Assembly (NCBI GenBank): GCA_964529175.1
Contig: CAZGVO010000012.1
Location: 56,462 to 120,461 of the forward strand
DNA length: 64,000 bases
Reading direction: 5' to 3'
From: JAAFJM01 sp964529175
GTDB lineage: Bacteria; Bacteroidota; Bacteroidia; UKL13-3
A model generated the notes under the pieces. The model saw only the letters and a list, made by a program, of their open reading frames with translations, did no database searches and had not been told where the DNA came from. Below, in pieces: positions 47,514 through 57,186 of this stretch (within the stretch, counting starts at the first letter, position 1; every line of letters starts with the position of its first letter). A program made the position numbers and the translations under genes.

Positions 47514-49904
47514 GTGCCATATCCGCAATCAATAGAACTTAAATTAGAGTTCAATCAAATAAAAGAATTAGTAGCAAAAAAGTGTATTTCAAGCCTTGGT
47601 CAACAATACATTGATAAAATAAAGTTTAATAATAAAGCAGATATTATTGAGCGAATGCTCATGCAGGTTAAGGATTTTAAAAATCTTTTGGAAACCGATA
47701 CTCCTTTTCCTGCCGACCATTACCACGATGTGTTTCCTTATTTTAAAAAGGCAAAAATAGAAGGGATGTGGCTTTTGGAAGACGAATTGCATCAATTGAA
47801 ATTAACGTTGCAATCGTTTCTACAAATAGCTAAATATTTTAGAGATAGGCCTGAAAAATACTTGTATTTACAAGCCTTGCTCGAAGGTTTAATGTACAAC
47901 GATTTAATTATTAGGCGCATTGAACGCATTTTAGATAATGATGGCGCTATGAGGCCAAATGCCTCGCCTGAGTTGGCTAAAATTTCGGCTAAAATTAACG
48001 AGAAAGAAAAGGAAGTTCGCAGGCGCATACAAAGCATTTACGATAAAGCTGCTAAAAATAATTACATAGCCGAAGATTTAGATATTACCATTCGCGATGG
48101 ACGTTTGGTATTGCCAGTTTTGGCCGAACATAAACGCCATATTGCAGGTTTTGTGCATGATGAAAGCAATACTGGGCAAACGGTTTTTATAGAACCAACT
48201 GAATGCTTTGAGATGAATAATTTAATACGCGAATTGCAAATTGCCTATCGCAGAGAGCGTGAACGTATTTTATTGGAACTAACCGACCAAATTAGACCTG
48301 AAATTCCTGAGTTAGAAAAAAATATTCAGCGCATGGGTTTATTTGATTTTATAAGAGCCAAAGCTTTGTTTGCAATGGAATTAGCTGCCGATATGCCAGC
48401 CCTTTCCAAACATCCAAATGTGGTTTTGCGTACTGCTTTTCATCCATTATTAAAGTTAAATCACCAACGCAATAAATTAAGCATTGTTCCATTAAATATT
48501 GATCTAAATGCCGAAAACAGAATTACAGTAATTTCGGGTCCAAATGCGGGTGGAAAATCCGTTTGTTTAAAAACAGTTGGCTTGCTGCAATACATGTTGC
48601 AATGCGGTTTTTTAGTGTCTGCTAGTCCTGATAGCGAAATGTGTGTGTTTAAAGACATTATGGTTGATATTGGCGATGAGCAAAGTATTGAAAATGATTT
48701 GAGTACTTACAGCAGTCACTTACTGCGTATGAAATATTTTACCGATTTTGCCGATGGAAAAACCCTGTTTTTAATTGATGAATTTGGTATGGGAACCGAT
48801 CCTCAGTTTGGTGGCCCTTTGGCCGAAGCCATTTTAAACCATATCAATCGTAAAAATAGCTTTGGAGTAGTTACTACGCATTTTAGTAATTTAAAAAATT
48901 TTGCCAATAATACCAAAGGTTTGGTAAATGCAAGCATGCTTTTTGATAATGAAAAAATGCAACCTTTATACCAATTAGAAATGGGTAAACCAGGCAGTAG
49001 TTATGCTTTTGAAATAGCTACCAAAACAGGTTTGGCTCAAAGCATTATTAATTATGCTAAAGATAGGGTAGGAGTAAAGCAAAAACGCGTAGACGATTTA
49101 TTGATTGAGGTAGAAAAAGAGCAAAAGCAAGTAATTGATTTGCGCCAACGTTTTGCCGAAAAAGAAGCCAAAGTAAATGTTTTAATGGAGCAATATGCCA
49201 AGCTGAAAGAAGAAATTGAAACCAATAAAAAACAATTAATTAAAGAAGCCAAACAAGAAGCTTTAGCCATAATTACCGAAGCCAATAGCAAAGTTGAAGC
49301 TACCATTAGAGAAATAAAACAAAACCAAGCCGATGCCGAAACCCAGCGCAAGGCAAGAACTGAAATAAAAGAACAAATTCAAGAGTTAAAAGAATTTACT
49401 GAAAAAGAAATTGCAGCCGAAAAACAACAAGTTCCTAAACCTATTGATGCAGCTATTTCAGTTGGTGCGGCTGTTATGGTTGAAGGGCAACAAAGCGTAG
49501 GCGAAGTTTTAGAAATAAATAAAAATAAAGTGGTGGTTGCATTTGGTGATTTACGTACTACTGTGGCAATTAACAAACTACAAGTGGTAAGTAAAACCAA
49601 ACAAAACGAACTTAAAAAAGCGGTAGAAGGTGTAAACATGAATACTAAAATGAAAGATTTTAGTCCTGAGTTAAACCTAATAGGCACACGTGGCGAAGAG
49701 GCCATGAAACGCTTGGAAGTTTTTATTGATGATGCTTATTTATTGGGTGTTAAACAAGTTCGAATTGTGCATGGAAAAGGTTATGGAATTTTGCGCAATT
49801 TGGTACGCGATACTTTAAACCGAAATCCATTGGTTTCTAGTTTGCAAAACGAGCATATTGAATTTGGTGGAGATGGCGCAACCATTGTAATGATGAAAGT
49901 GTAA
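47514..49904 (+). CDS. mutS2: Endonuclease MutS2
   Basis: 796 residues, GTG start. Helical lever/clamp domains run to about residue 320. The ABC-type ATPase then has Walker A GPNAGGKSVCLKT and signature/Walker B regions SIENDLSTYSSHL and KTLFLIDEFGMGTDP, with THFSNLKNFA as the switch His. A long coiled-coil (about 520-640), a KOW-like strand region and a C-terminal Smr domain follow (LNLIGTRGEEAMKRLEVFIDDAYLLG, IVHGKGYGILR). The Smr opening reads LNLIG instead of LDLHG/LDVRG, so endonuclease activity may be weak. MutS2 acts on collided ribosomes or recombination intermediates. Confidence 0.95.
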   Translation: MPYPQSIELKLEFNQIKELVAKKCISSLGQQYIDKIKFNNKADIIERMLMQVKDFKNLLETDTPFPADHYHDVFPYFKKAKIEGMWLLEDELHQLKLTLQSFLQIAKYFRDRPEKYLYLQALLEGLMYNDLIIRRIERILDNDGAMRPNASPELAKISAKINEKEKEVRRRIQSIYDKAAKNNYIAEDLDITIRDGRLVLPVLAEHKRHIAGFVHDESNTGQTVFIEPTECFEMNNLIRELQIAYRRERERILLELTDQIRPEIPELEKNIQRMGLFDFIRAKALFAMELAADMPALSKHPNVVLRTAFHPLLKLNHQRNKLSIVPLNIDLNAENRITVISGPNAGGKSVCLKTVGLLQYMLQCGFLVSASPDSEMCVFKDIMVDIGDEQSIENDLSTYSSHLLRMKYFTDFADGKTLFLIDEFGMGTDPQFGGPLAEAILNHINRKNSFGVVTTHFSNLKNFANNTKGLVNASMLFDNEKMQPLYQLEMGKPGSSYAFEIATKTGLAQSIINYAKDRVGVKQKRVDDLLIEVEKEQKQVIDLRQRFAEKEAKVNVLMEQYAKLKEEIETNKKQLIKEAKQEALAIITEANSKVEATIREIKQNQADAETQRKARTEIKEQIQELKEFTEKEIAAEKQQVPKPIDAAISVGAAVMVEGQQSVGEVLEINKNKVVVAFGDLRTTVAINKLQVVSKTKQNELKKAVEGVNMNTKMKDFSPELNLIGTRGEEAMKRLEVFIDDAYLLGVKQVRIVHGKGYGILRNLVRDTLNRNPLVSSLQNEHIEFGGDGATIVMMKV

Positions 49905-50149
49905 CATTAAACTTTTACATTTGGTTTATTAAAATAATCTAGTAAATGTAGTTGCTATGTAAATATTTGATTATTAGTATTTTGCCTATTTGTTTATTTT
50001 CATTTTTACCTAAATAGATTTAAAATTGAAAAAATATTTAAAACAAAATTTGTTGGTTTTAATATCAAATAGTTCATGTATTTTATAATTAATAGAAATT
50101 GTTTTATTATTGCGGTGTGTTTGTAGATAAATTTCTACATTAATTTTTT

Positions 50150-50788
50150 ATGAATAGTAAGAAGCAAATTTTACTGGCAGATGACCATGTAATTATTCGG
50201 AGGGGGCTTAAAGTGTTGATAGACAATTACTTTGGAAAATCGGATTGGGTAGAAACAGAAACCGCTAAAAGTATAATTGATTTAATAAATACCAATAACC
50301 TATCTCACTTAATATTAGATATGCAATTGCAAGATGCTAATATTTTGGAGGTAATTGCTGCAGTAAGAACTTTAAGACCCAAAATCCCTATTTTAATCTA
50401 TACCATGAGTTCTGAAGAACTTTTTGGCCCACGAATGATGAATTTAGGAGTAAATGGTTACTTAAGTAAGCAAAGTAGTGAAGAGGAGGTTTTAAAAGCA
50501 TTTCATATGTTTTTTTCTGGAAGAAATTATTTTTCGGAAAACTTATTAGAAATGGTAAATAACAAAACTTACAATACCAAAAATCCTATTAATACACTTT
50601 CCGAAAGAGAGTTAACGGTTTTAAATTACTTGCTAAAAGGAAATTCGGTAAAAGAAATTACTGAAATTTTAGATTTAAAAACATCCACAGTGGCCACTTA
50701 CAAGGGGCGTATTTTCGATAAATTAGGTGTAAATAATATTATAGATTTAAGAAATATTACAGATATTTATAATTTTAAGAGTAGTTAA
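50150..50788 (+). CDS. NarL-family response regulator
   Basis: 212 residues. Receiver acidic pair in LLADDHVII, phospho-acceptor Asp57 in LILDMQLQDANI. The usual Met-Pro after the Asp is replaced by Leu-Gln, and Lys is in NGYLSKQSS. LuxR-type HTH: LSERELTVLNYLLKGNSVKEITEILDLKTSTVATYKGRIFDKLGVNNIIDL. It is followed three bases later by a large propeller-type kinase, so the two are co-transcribed. The 245-base gap upstream is AT-rich without a clear promoter. Confidence 0.92.
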   Translation: MNSKKQILLADDHVIIRRGLKVLIDNYFGKSDWVETETAKSIIDLINTNNLSHLILDMQLQDANILEVIAAVRTLRPKIPILIYTMSSEELFGPRMMNLGVNGYLSKQSSEEEVLKAFHMFFSGRNYFSENLLEMVNNKTYNTKNPINTLSERELTVLNYLLKGNSVKEITEILDLKTSTVATYKGRIFDKLGVNNIIDLRNITDIYNFKSS

Positions 50789-50791
50789 AAA

Positions 50792-53700
50792 ATGTATATT
50801 CATAAGCCATATCATCATGCTTTTAAATATAATTTAGTATTACTTTTTATCCTGCTTTCTACTGTACTTTTTTCTCAAAATAAATTTGTAGTAAAACATT
50901 ACACTCAAAAAAACGGGTTGCCTCAAAATAGTGTTAATCAAGTTTATTTTGATAAAAATAATTTTTTATGGCTAGCTACTGAGGCCGGATTGGTGCGTTT
51001 TGATGGTGTTAACTTTAAAGTATTTAATACCCAAAACTCCATAGTTGAAAATGAAAGGTTTAGATGGATTTACCCCACTTTTGATAAACAAGTTATAGCT
51101 TCAGACGCAGGAGGTAATTTACTTAAAATTGAAAATAACTTACTCCAAAAAGTTCAAAGGGCAAATTTGCTTACCAATCTTATTAATTTAAATTGTGGTT
51201 TGCCCACGTTAAGTAATTTTTTAAAATTTAAACAATTGCTTACTGATGCCACTCCAAATATTAATTTTTATCCATTTAAGTTTATTCCTCATAACGATTC
51301 TATCTCGTTTATTTTAGGTAAAAAATATGTTTATAAATACCATAATGCTTTATTGGTTGATAGTATTTTAACGGCTACACCCAAATATAGTAATTATTTT
51401 TTTAAAGTTGGTGCCCACTATTATTTGGCTAATAATGAGGGCACTTTTTTTTATATTAATCTTAAAAATAAAAGTTTGGAACAATGCAGTGTAGATGGAA
51501 TTACCAATTCTAATAACACTTTTATTACCATTATTTATAAAACCCAAGCTTATAAAACCTATTTAGTTCAAAAAAATATAATAAACACTTTAGAATTAGT
51601 AGGAAACAATCCCAACCATTTAAAACTCAATTTTATTTCAAATCAAATTCCCGAAAATTTTAAAATAGTTGACATAGAATACAATAAAGCTTTAGACGTG
51701 TATGCAATTGGTTCTACCACCAATGGTTTATACATATTTAAGCCCAATTTATTTAAAGTTCAATACGAGGTAAATCCAACAAAATCAGGAGCTAATGCCA
51801 TTTATGCAATAGATAAAATTAATGATAGTACTGTTTTCTCTAGCATTCAAACCAGTTTTAGCAACAATCAAGTTTTACCATATACTGTTAATAATAACGT
51901 TATTAATTTTGAAACTGTTTTTAACGACAATAAAAACAGATTGTGGTTTGCTAAAAACGATAGCCTATTTTATTTTGATAAAGCTATTAAAGCAAAAGTT
52001 TATGTTAAAAAATATGGACAAGTAATAACATGCATAAATGTTAGTGGCGATAGTATTTGGGTTGGCCAGCCCAATCATTTATCATTAATCATTTATAAAA
52101 ATCAAAAAATTGTTTACCAAAAAGAAATACATAAAATAACTTCTCGTATAGTATCTATATGTGTTTCGCCCAATAACGAAGTGTATTTTTCAAATGCTGA
52201 AGGTGTATTTAGGGTAATGATTTCAGATGAAGATACTTATATTGTTCAGTTAATTCATGGAGCTAATTTTAGAGATGTTTACTATTACAAAAACATTGTT
52301 TTTGCTACCAGTTATGGTAGTGGATGGTATGCATTTTATAAAAATAAAGCGTACAAACTACCTTTAGATAGGAACCATTATTTGGCTAAATGTCATAGTA
52401 TTCAAATAGATAGTAATAAAAATGTATGGATTAGTAGTAACAATGGTTTGTTTGAAACTTCGCTTAAGCAGGTTTTAAATTATATGGCCGATACTTCCAA
52501 ATCCATTACATTTAATTATTACAACGAAGAAAACGGAATAGATAACTCTGAATTTAATGGAGGTTGTTATCCTGCAAGTGTTCAGTTAAAAAATGGAACA
52601 ATGGCATTTCCATCTATGAGTGGTTTGGTAAGTTTTAACCCTTATTTGTTTAAAAAACGCGCCAGTTCAAGCCAAATATTTATTGATAAAATTGAAGTAA
52701 ATAATTTACCAATCAATGTTCTAAAAAGCATTGAAATTGAGCCTAATACAGAATTGTTAAATATTTATTTTACATCTCCTTATTGGTATAACGATTACGA
52801 TGTAAATTACCAATACCAGTTAATTGGTTATAACTCAAAACCTGTAAGTATTAATGGCGAAAATAAAATAAGCTTTACCAATTTAAATGCAGGAAAATAT
52901 GTGTTAATTATTAAAAAAATTACAGGAAAAGATAACACAGAAGGTGTACTAACTTTAAATATAAAGGTTCATAAAAAATACTATCAAACATGGTGGTTTA
53001 TAGCACTTATTATTTCGGCTATTGCTATTTTAATATTGCTGGCAGTAAAATATTATAATAGTATTTTAGTAAGACGCAATGCCATTTTGGAGTATAAAGT
53101 TAGTGCAAGAACCTTTGAATTAGCTAAAGCCAATAGCAATTTAAAAGAAATCAATGAACAACTTTTATTTTCTGAACAACAAAATTTACGTTCACTTAAT
53201 TTAAAAAGTAAGCTTATTGCCATCCTCTCACACGATATTATTACTCCTTTGAAATTTATTTCTATGGTGGCTCGCAATAGCAAAAAAATGAATGAAGGAG
53301 ATGATTTTAAAAGTATTTTGAACGATATTGATCACACTTCGAGGCGATTATACGAAAACGCACAAAATATTTTAAATTGGATTAAGTACCAAAGTACTTT
53401 AATAAATGTTCAAAAAACCAATGTGCCTCTTTTTGTTTTGGTAGATGAAATTGGTGAACTATTAAAAGAGGTAATGGATAGTAAAAACAATGTTTTGGTA
53501 AATAGCATTGACCCAGACCAAATTATATACACCGATAAAAATATTTTATCAATTGTAGTTCATAACTTAATTTCAAATGCTACTAAGTATAATTCAAATG
53601 TTACAATTGAGGTAACTGCTGAAATAAAAAACGATTTCCATTGTATTACCATTTCCGATAATGGAAAAGGAATGAGTAATCAAAATTTAGAAAGAATAGT

Positions 53701-53887
53701 TGGTATAAAAAACAGGCAAAAAGCTTATTCAGTATCTGAAAATAGCGAGAGTAGTGGACTTGGATTTATTATTATTACTGAGCTTTTGGCTATTTTAAAT
53801 GGAACTTTCGATATCAAATCAAACATAAACGGTACTCAAATTACTTTAGAAATACCAATAGATACTTATGCCATTGCTTATAAATAA
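50792..53887 (+). CDS. Two-component propeller sensor histidine kinase
   Basis: 1031 residues. Signal/anchor helix (about 10-30), then beta-propeller repeats of the ligand-binding sensor type starting VKHYTQKNGLPQNSVNQVYFDKNNFLWLATEAGLVRFDG, a Y_Y_Y domain (about 620-715), and one membrane helix (WWFIALIISAIAILILLAV). A coiled-coil leads to HisKA with LIAILSHDIITPLKFISMVA (phospho-accepting His) and a HATPase with NLISNATKYNSNV and ISDNGKGM. Unlike hybrid kinases of this class it has no receiver or AraC domain. The regulator is the separate gene three bases upstream. Confidence 0.92.
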   Translation: MYIHKPYHHAFKYNLVLLFILLSTVLFSQNKFVVKHYTQKNGLPQNSVNQVYFDKNNFLWLATEAGLVRFDGVNFKVFNTQNSIVENERFRWIYPTFDKQVIASDAGGNLLKIENNLLQKVQRANLLTNLINLNCGLPTLSNFLKFKQLLTDATPNINFYPFKFIPHNDSISFILGKKYVYKYHNALLVDSILTATPKYSNYFFKVGAHYYLANNEGTFFYINLKNKSLEQCSVDGITNSNNTFITIIYKTQAYKTYLVQKNIINTLELVGNNPNHLKLNFISNQIPENFKIVDIEYNKALDVYAIGSTTNGLYIFKPNLFKVQYEVNPTKSGANAIYAIDKINDSTVFSSIQTSFSNNQVLPYTVNNNVINFETVFNDNKNRLWFAKNDSLFYFDKAIKAKVYVKKYGQVITCINVSGDSIWVGQPNHLSLIIYKNQKIVYQKEIHKITSRIVSICVSPNNEVYFSNAEGVFRVMISDEDTYIVQLIHGANFRDVYYYKNIVFATSYGSGWYAFYKNKAYKLPLDRNHYLAKCHSIQIDSNKNVWISSNNGLFETSLKQVLNYMADTSKSITFNYYNEENGIDNSEFNGGCYPASVQLKNGTMAFPSMSGLVSFNPYLFKKRASSSQIFIDKIEVNNLPINVLKSIEIEPNTELLNIYFTSPYWYNDYDVNYQYQLIGYNSKPVSINGENKISFTNLNAGKYVLIIKKITGKDNTEGVLTLNIKVHKKYYQTWWFIALIISAIAILILLAVKYYNSILVRRNAILEYKVSARTFELAKANSNLKEINEQLLFSEQQNLRSLNLKSKLIAILSHDIITPLKFISMVARNSKKMNEGDDFKSILNDIDHTSRRLYENAQNILNWIKYQSTLINVQKTNVPLFVLVDEIGELLKEVMDSKNNVLVNSIDPDQIIYTDKNILSIVVHNLISNATKYNSNVTIEVTAEIKNDFHCITISDNGKGMSNQNLERIVGIKNRQKAYSVSENSESSGLGFIIITELLAILNGTFDIKSNINGTQITLEIPIDTYAIAYK

Positions 53888-53923
53888 AAAAAGAGATTGT
53901 TTTAAATAACAACCTCTTTTTTT
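53887..53923. terminator. Terminator between the propeller kinase and porX
   Basis: AAAAAGAGATTGTT and AACAACCTCTTTTT arms with one mismatch and a six-base loop. A- and T-tracts on both sides serve the two convergent genes. Confidence 0.8.
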
Positions 53924-53936
53924 AGATTTAATTTAA

Positions 53937-55490
53937 TTATTTGGTTTCCAAGACAATAAATGGAACTATCATTTCTTCTAAACTTATTCCACCATGTTGA
54001 AACGAATTGTTGTACATGTTTACGTGGTAATTGTAATTATTAGGATAAGCCATAAAATCTTCGCCAGTAGCAAATGCGTAACTAGTACTCATATTTTGTT
54101 TTGGTAAAAATAAATCAGCCGGATTTTTAACACCAAAAAGTTCATTGGCATTATAGCTTAAATTTCGCCCTTGTTTGTAACGTAAATTAGTGCTAGTACT
54201 TTTATCTCCAATAATTTTTACTGGATTTTTTACCCTAATTGAACCATGATCAGTAGTAATAATTACGCGCACTTTTTTCTGAGCTATTTTTTTAATAGTT
54301 TCAAATAATGGCGAATGTTCAAACCAACTTGCTGTAATGCTTCGGTAGGCAGCTTCATCTTCAGCTAGTTCTTTCATTACGTTCATTTCGGTACGCACAT
54401 GGCTCAGCATATCTACAAAGTTGTATACTATTACATTAAACTTGTTATTCATAAAATTTGCTACGTCATCTACCAAATTTTTGCCAGCTTGTAAATTGGT
54501 AATTTTGGTGTAGGTAATTTTTTCTTTATAACCTAAGCGTTGCATTTGTTTATTAATAAACTCTTCTTCGTAAATATTTTTACCTTCCTCTTCTTCTTCA
54601 TTTACCCAAAGGTTTGGATATAATTTTTCAATTTCACTTGGCAACATACCTGCAAAAAAGCTATTCCTAGCATAATGCGTAGTAGTAGGTAAAATGGTTA
54701 AATATGTATCTTCACTAATAATATTAAAGTATTCTGTTAATTGATTTTGAACCATTTTCCATTGGTCGTACCTAAAATTATCAATCATAATTAAAAAGGT
54801 AGGAATATCTTTATCAATGGCCGGCATCAATTTTTTATTAACTACCGTATGGCTCATGGCAGGAGTTTGAGCATCGGGTTTCTTTAAAAAATTAATGAAG
54901 TTTTTTTCAATATATTTCACCCAAGCATTATTGGCATCGCGCTTTTGCATGGCCAAAATTTCGTCCATTCCAGTGTCGCCACTTTTAGCTAATTCCAATT
55001 CCCAATAAATTAATTTTTTGTAAAGCGCTACCCAACTTTCGTAACCATCTACATCATATAGTTCCATGGCTATTTGCCTAAACTCTTGTTGGTAGTTTTG
55101 AGCAGTTTTTTCAGTAACTAATTGCTTACTATCTAAAATACGTTTAAGTGAAAGTAAAATTTGACTTGAATTTACAGGTTTAATCAAATAATCAGCTATT
55201 TGATTACCAATGGCATCTTCCATAATATGCTCTTCTTCGCTTTTCGTAATCATAACTATGGGCACTTCGGGCATGATGGCTTTTATTTGGCTCAATGCTT
55301 CCAAGCCACTAATACCTGGCATGTTTTCATCTAAAAAAATTACATCGTAACGTTTTAGCTTCACTGCATCCACAGCATCTACACCGCTAGTTACTTTATC
55401 TACAGTATATCCTTTGTTGGTTAAATAAATTATATGAGGCTTTAATAAATCTATCTCATCATCGGCCCATAAAATGCTTGTATTGCTCAT
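53937..55490 (-). CDS. porX: PorX-type response regulator with PglZ (alkaline phosphatase-like) domain
   Basis: 517 residues. N-terminal receiver (about 5-120) with SILWADDEIDLLKPH, phospho-acceptor Asp in VIFLDENMPGISG and Lys in YLIKPVN. A helical linker follows, then a PglZ/alkaline-phosphatase-superfamily domain from about residue 225 (IPTFLIMIDNFRYDQW; YNFVDMLSHVRTEM; VIITTDHGSIRVKNPVKI, the metal-binding Asp-His). This architecture is that of PorX, which controls type IX secretion genes with PorY and an ECF sigma factor in Porphyromonas. The secreted sorting-domain proteins elsewhere in the window fit. No porY is in the window. Confidence 0.93.
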   Translation of the reverse strand: MSNTSILWADDEIDLLKPHIIYLTNKGYTVDKVTSGVDAVDAVKLKRYDVIFLDENMPGISGLEALSQIKAIMPEVPIVMITKSEEEHIMEDAIGNQIADYLIKPVNSSQILLSLKRILDSKQLVTEKTAQNYQQEFRQIAMELYDVDGYESWVALYKKLIYWELELAKSGDTGMDEILAMQKRDANNAWVKYIEKNFINFLKKPDAQTPAMSHTVVNKKLMPAIDKDIPTFLIMIDNFRYDQWKMVQNQLTEYFNIISEDTYLTILPTTTHYARNSFFAGMLPSEIEKLYPNLWVNEEEEEGKNIYEEEFINKQMQRLGYKEKITYTKITNLQAGKNLVDDVANFMNNKFNVIVYNFVDMLSHVRTEMNVMKELAEDEAAYRSITASWFEHSPLFETIKKIAQKKVRVIITTDHGSIRVKNPVKIIGDKSTSTNLRYKQGRNLSYNANELFGVKNPADLFLPKQNMSTSYAFATGEDFMAYPNNYNYHVNMYNNSFQHGGISLEEMIVPFIVLETK

Positions 55491-55752
55491 TAGTTTTTAA
55501 TTGTTTTTTGCAAAGATTACTTGTTTACTTAAAAATAAAAATAGTTTGTGTGTTAATTTGGTTTACTTTTATAAAAGGTAAATATAACGCAGTTTTTGGA
55601 GTTTTAGTGTTTTTGTTTTATTAACGTTGAGGTATACCTGCGTGTCTGCCCGGAAAAGATTTTAAAATAGAGGTTTGGCAACAAAAAATTACAATCTTGT
55701 AATCTTCCAATCTTTCCAACCTTGTAATCATTAAATACCCTATTTTTGAACC

Positions 55753-56979
55753 GTGAATTTACCCAATAAAAAGAAAATCATTAACGATCCAGTTTATGGA
55801 TTTGTAAATATACCTTTTGAACTTATTTACGATTTAATAGAACATTCGTGGTTTCAGCGTTTGCGTAGGATCAAGCAATTGGGGCTTTCATATTTGGTTT
55901 ATCCTGGAGCTCAACATACACGTTTTCAGCATGTAATTGGTGCCATGAGTTTAACTTTTCAAGCCGTAGAAATTTTAAAAAGCAAAGGCATAGAAATTAC
56001 TCAACATGAATCTGAATCGGTTTGCGCAGCTATTTTATTACACGATATGGGGCATGGTCCATTTAGCCATACGCTCGAAGGTTTAATTATAAAAGATGTT
56101 CCTCACGAGGCTATTTCATTGCGATTTATGGAATTGCTCAATGAGCAATTTGATGGAAAATTGACCACAGCCATTGAAATATTTACCAATAAATACAAAA
56201 AGAAATTTTTGCATCAATTAGTTTCTAGTCAGTTAGATATGGATAGGCTTGATTACTTGCGCAGAGATAGTTTTTATACGGGTGTGCAAGAAGGTTCCAT
56301 TGGTCACGATAGAATTATAAATATGCTAAATGTGGTAAACGATGAGTTGGTAATTGAAGAAAAAGGCATTTATTCGGTCGAAAAATTTTTAATAGCCCGC
56401 AGGTTAATGTATTGGCAAGTTTACTTGCATAAAACTGTGGTTGCAGCCGAACAATTATTAATTAAAATAATTCTACGTGCTCAGTATTTAGCTAGCCAAA
56501 ACGAAACATTGTTTGCTACGCCAGCATTGCATTATTTTTTATACAATAAAATTGGCAAAGACGAGTTTTATAAAAACAATGAAGCCTTTGATAACTATTG
56601 CTTGCTTGATGATGATGATATATTTACCTCAATAAAAGTTTGGTGCAATCATAATGATAAGATTTTAAGCACTTTGTGCAATATGCTACGCAATAGAAAG
56701 TTGCCAAAGGTAGTGCTTCAAAATGCACCATTTGAAAAAACTACGGTAGAAAGTTATAAATTTATAGCAGCTGATAACTTGGATATTACTATGGAAGAAG
56801 CCGAATATTTTGTTTATACCGATTCGGTTCAAAATAAAGCTTATAGTGCCAATAACTTCCACATCAATATTTTATTTAAAAATGGCCAAGTGCAAGACAT
56901 AGCTGATGCTAGCGACCAATACAATATTGATTCGCTAACCAAATTGGTAACCAAATATTTTATGTGTTTTGTTAGGTAA
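55753..56979 (+). CDS. HD superfamily phosphohydrolase
   Basis: 408 residues, GTG start. IINDPVYGFVNIPFELIYDLIEHSWFQRLRRIKQLGLSYLVYPGAQHTRFQHVIGAMSL and ILLHDMGHGPFSHTLEG carry the HD metal site (His, His-Asp). A further Asp is in SQLDMDRLDYLRRDSFYTG. The family includes dNTP triphosphohydrolase-like enzymes; the substrate is unknown. In Bacteroidota it is commonly found between porX and lpxD, as here. A TATTTTTG element ends four bases before the GTG. The preceding 55655-55735 stretch has short repeats of AATCTTGTAATCTTCC type. Confidence 0.9.
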   Translation: MNLPNKKKIINDPVYGFVNIPFELIYDLIEHSWFQRLRRIKQLGLSYLVYPGAQHTRFQHVIGAMSLTFQAVEILKSKGIEITQHESESVCAAILLHDMGHGPFSHTLEGLIIKDVPHEAISLRFMELLNEQFDGKLTTAIEIFTNKYKKKFLHQLVSSQLDMDRLDYLRRDSFYTGVQEGSIGHDRIINMLNVVNDELVIEEKGIYSVEKFLIARRLMYWQVYLHKTVVAAEQLLIKIILRAQYLASQNETLFATPALHYFLYNKIGKDEFYKNNEAFDNYCLLDDDDIFTSIKVWCNHNDKILSTLCNMLRNRKLPKVVLQNAPFEKTTVESYKFIAADNLDITMEEAEYFVYTDSVQNKAYSANNFHINILFKNGQVQDIADASDQYNIDSLTKLVTKYFMCFVR

Positions 56980-57044
56980 TTTGTAAAATAAATATAATTT
57001 TTTCTTTATTTTTAATCATTTGATTATTAATATTTTACTATTTT

Positions 57045-57098
57045 ATTGGTTTGGATAAAATAATACAATTCTTAATTACTAAGAATCCCAAAACCAAT
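57045..57098. repeat. Nested hairpins upstream of lpxD
   Basis: Outer arms ATTGGTTT (57045-57052) and AAACCAAT (57091-57098). Inside, ATTCTTA (57068-57074) pairs with TAAGAAT (57080-57086) around a five-base loop. No T-tract. It may end the HD gene transcript weakly or be regulatory. Confidence 0.45.
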
Positions 57099-57135
57099 CA
57101 ACTTTTAACTTAAAAAGCATTAACTATTTACAAAC

Positions 57136-57166
57136 TTGTCTTTTGTAAATCAATCTTATATATTCG
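57136..57166 (+). promoter_or_regulatory. Candidate promoter of lpxD
   Basis: TTG (57136-57138), 20 bases, TATATTCG (57159-57166), one base from the TAnnTTTG consensus, 20 bases before the ATG. Confidence 0.45.
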
Positions 57167-57186
57167 TACTTCATAATAATTAAAAA

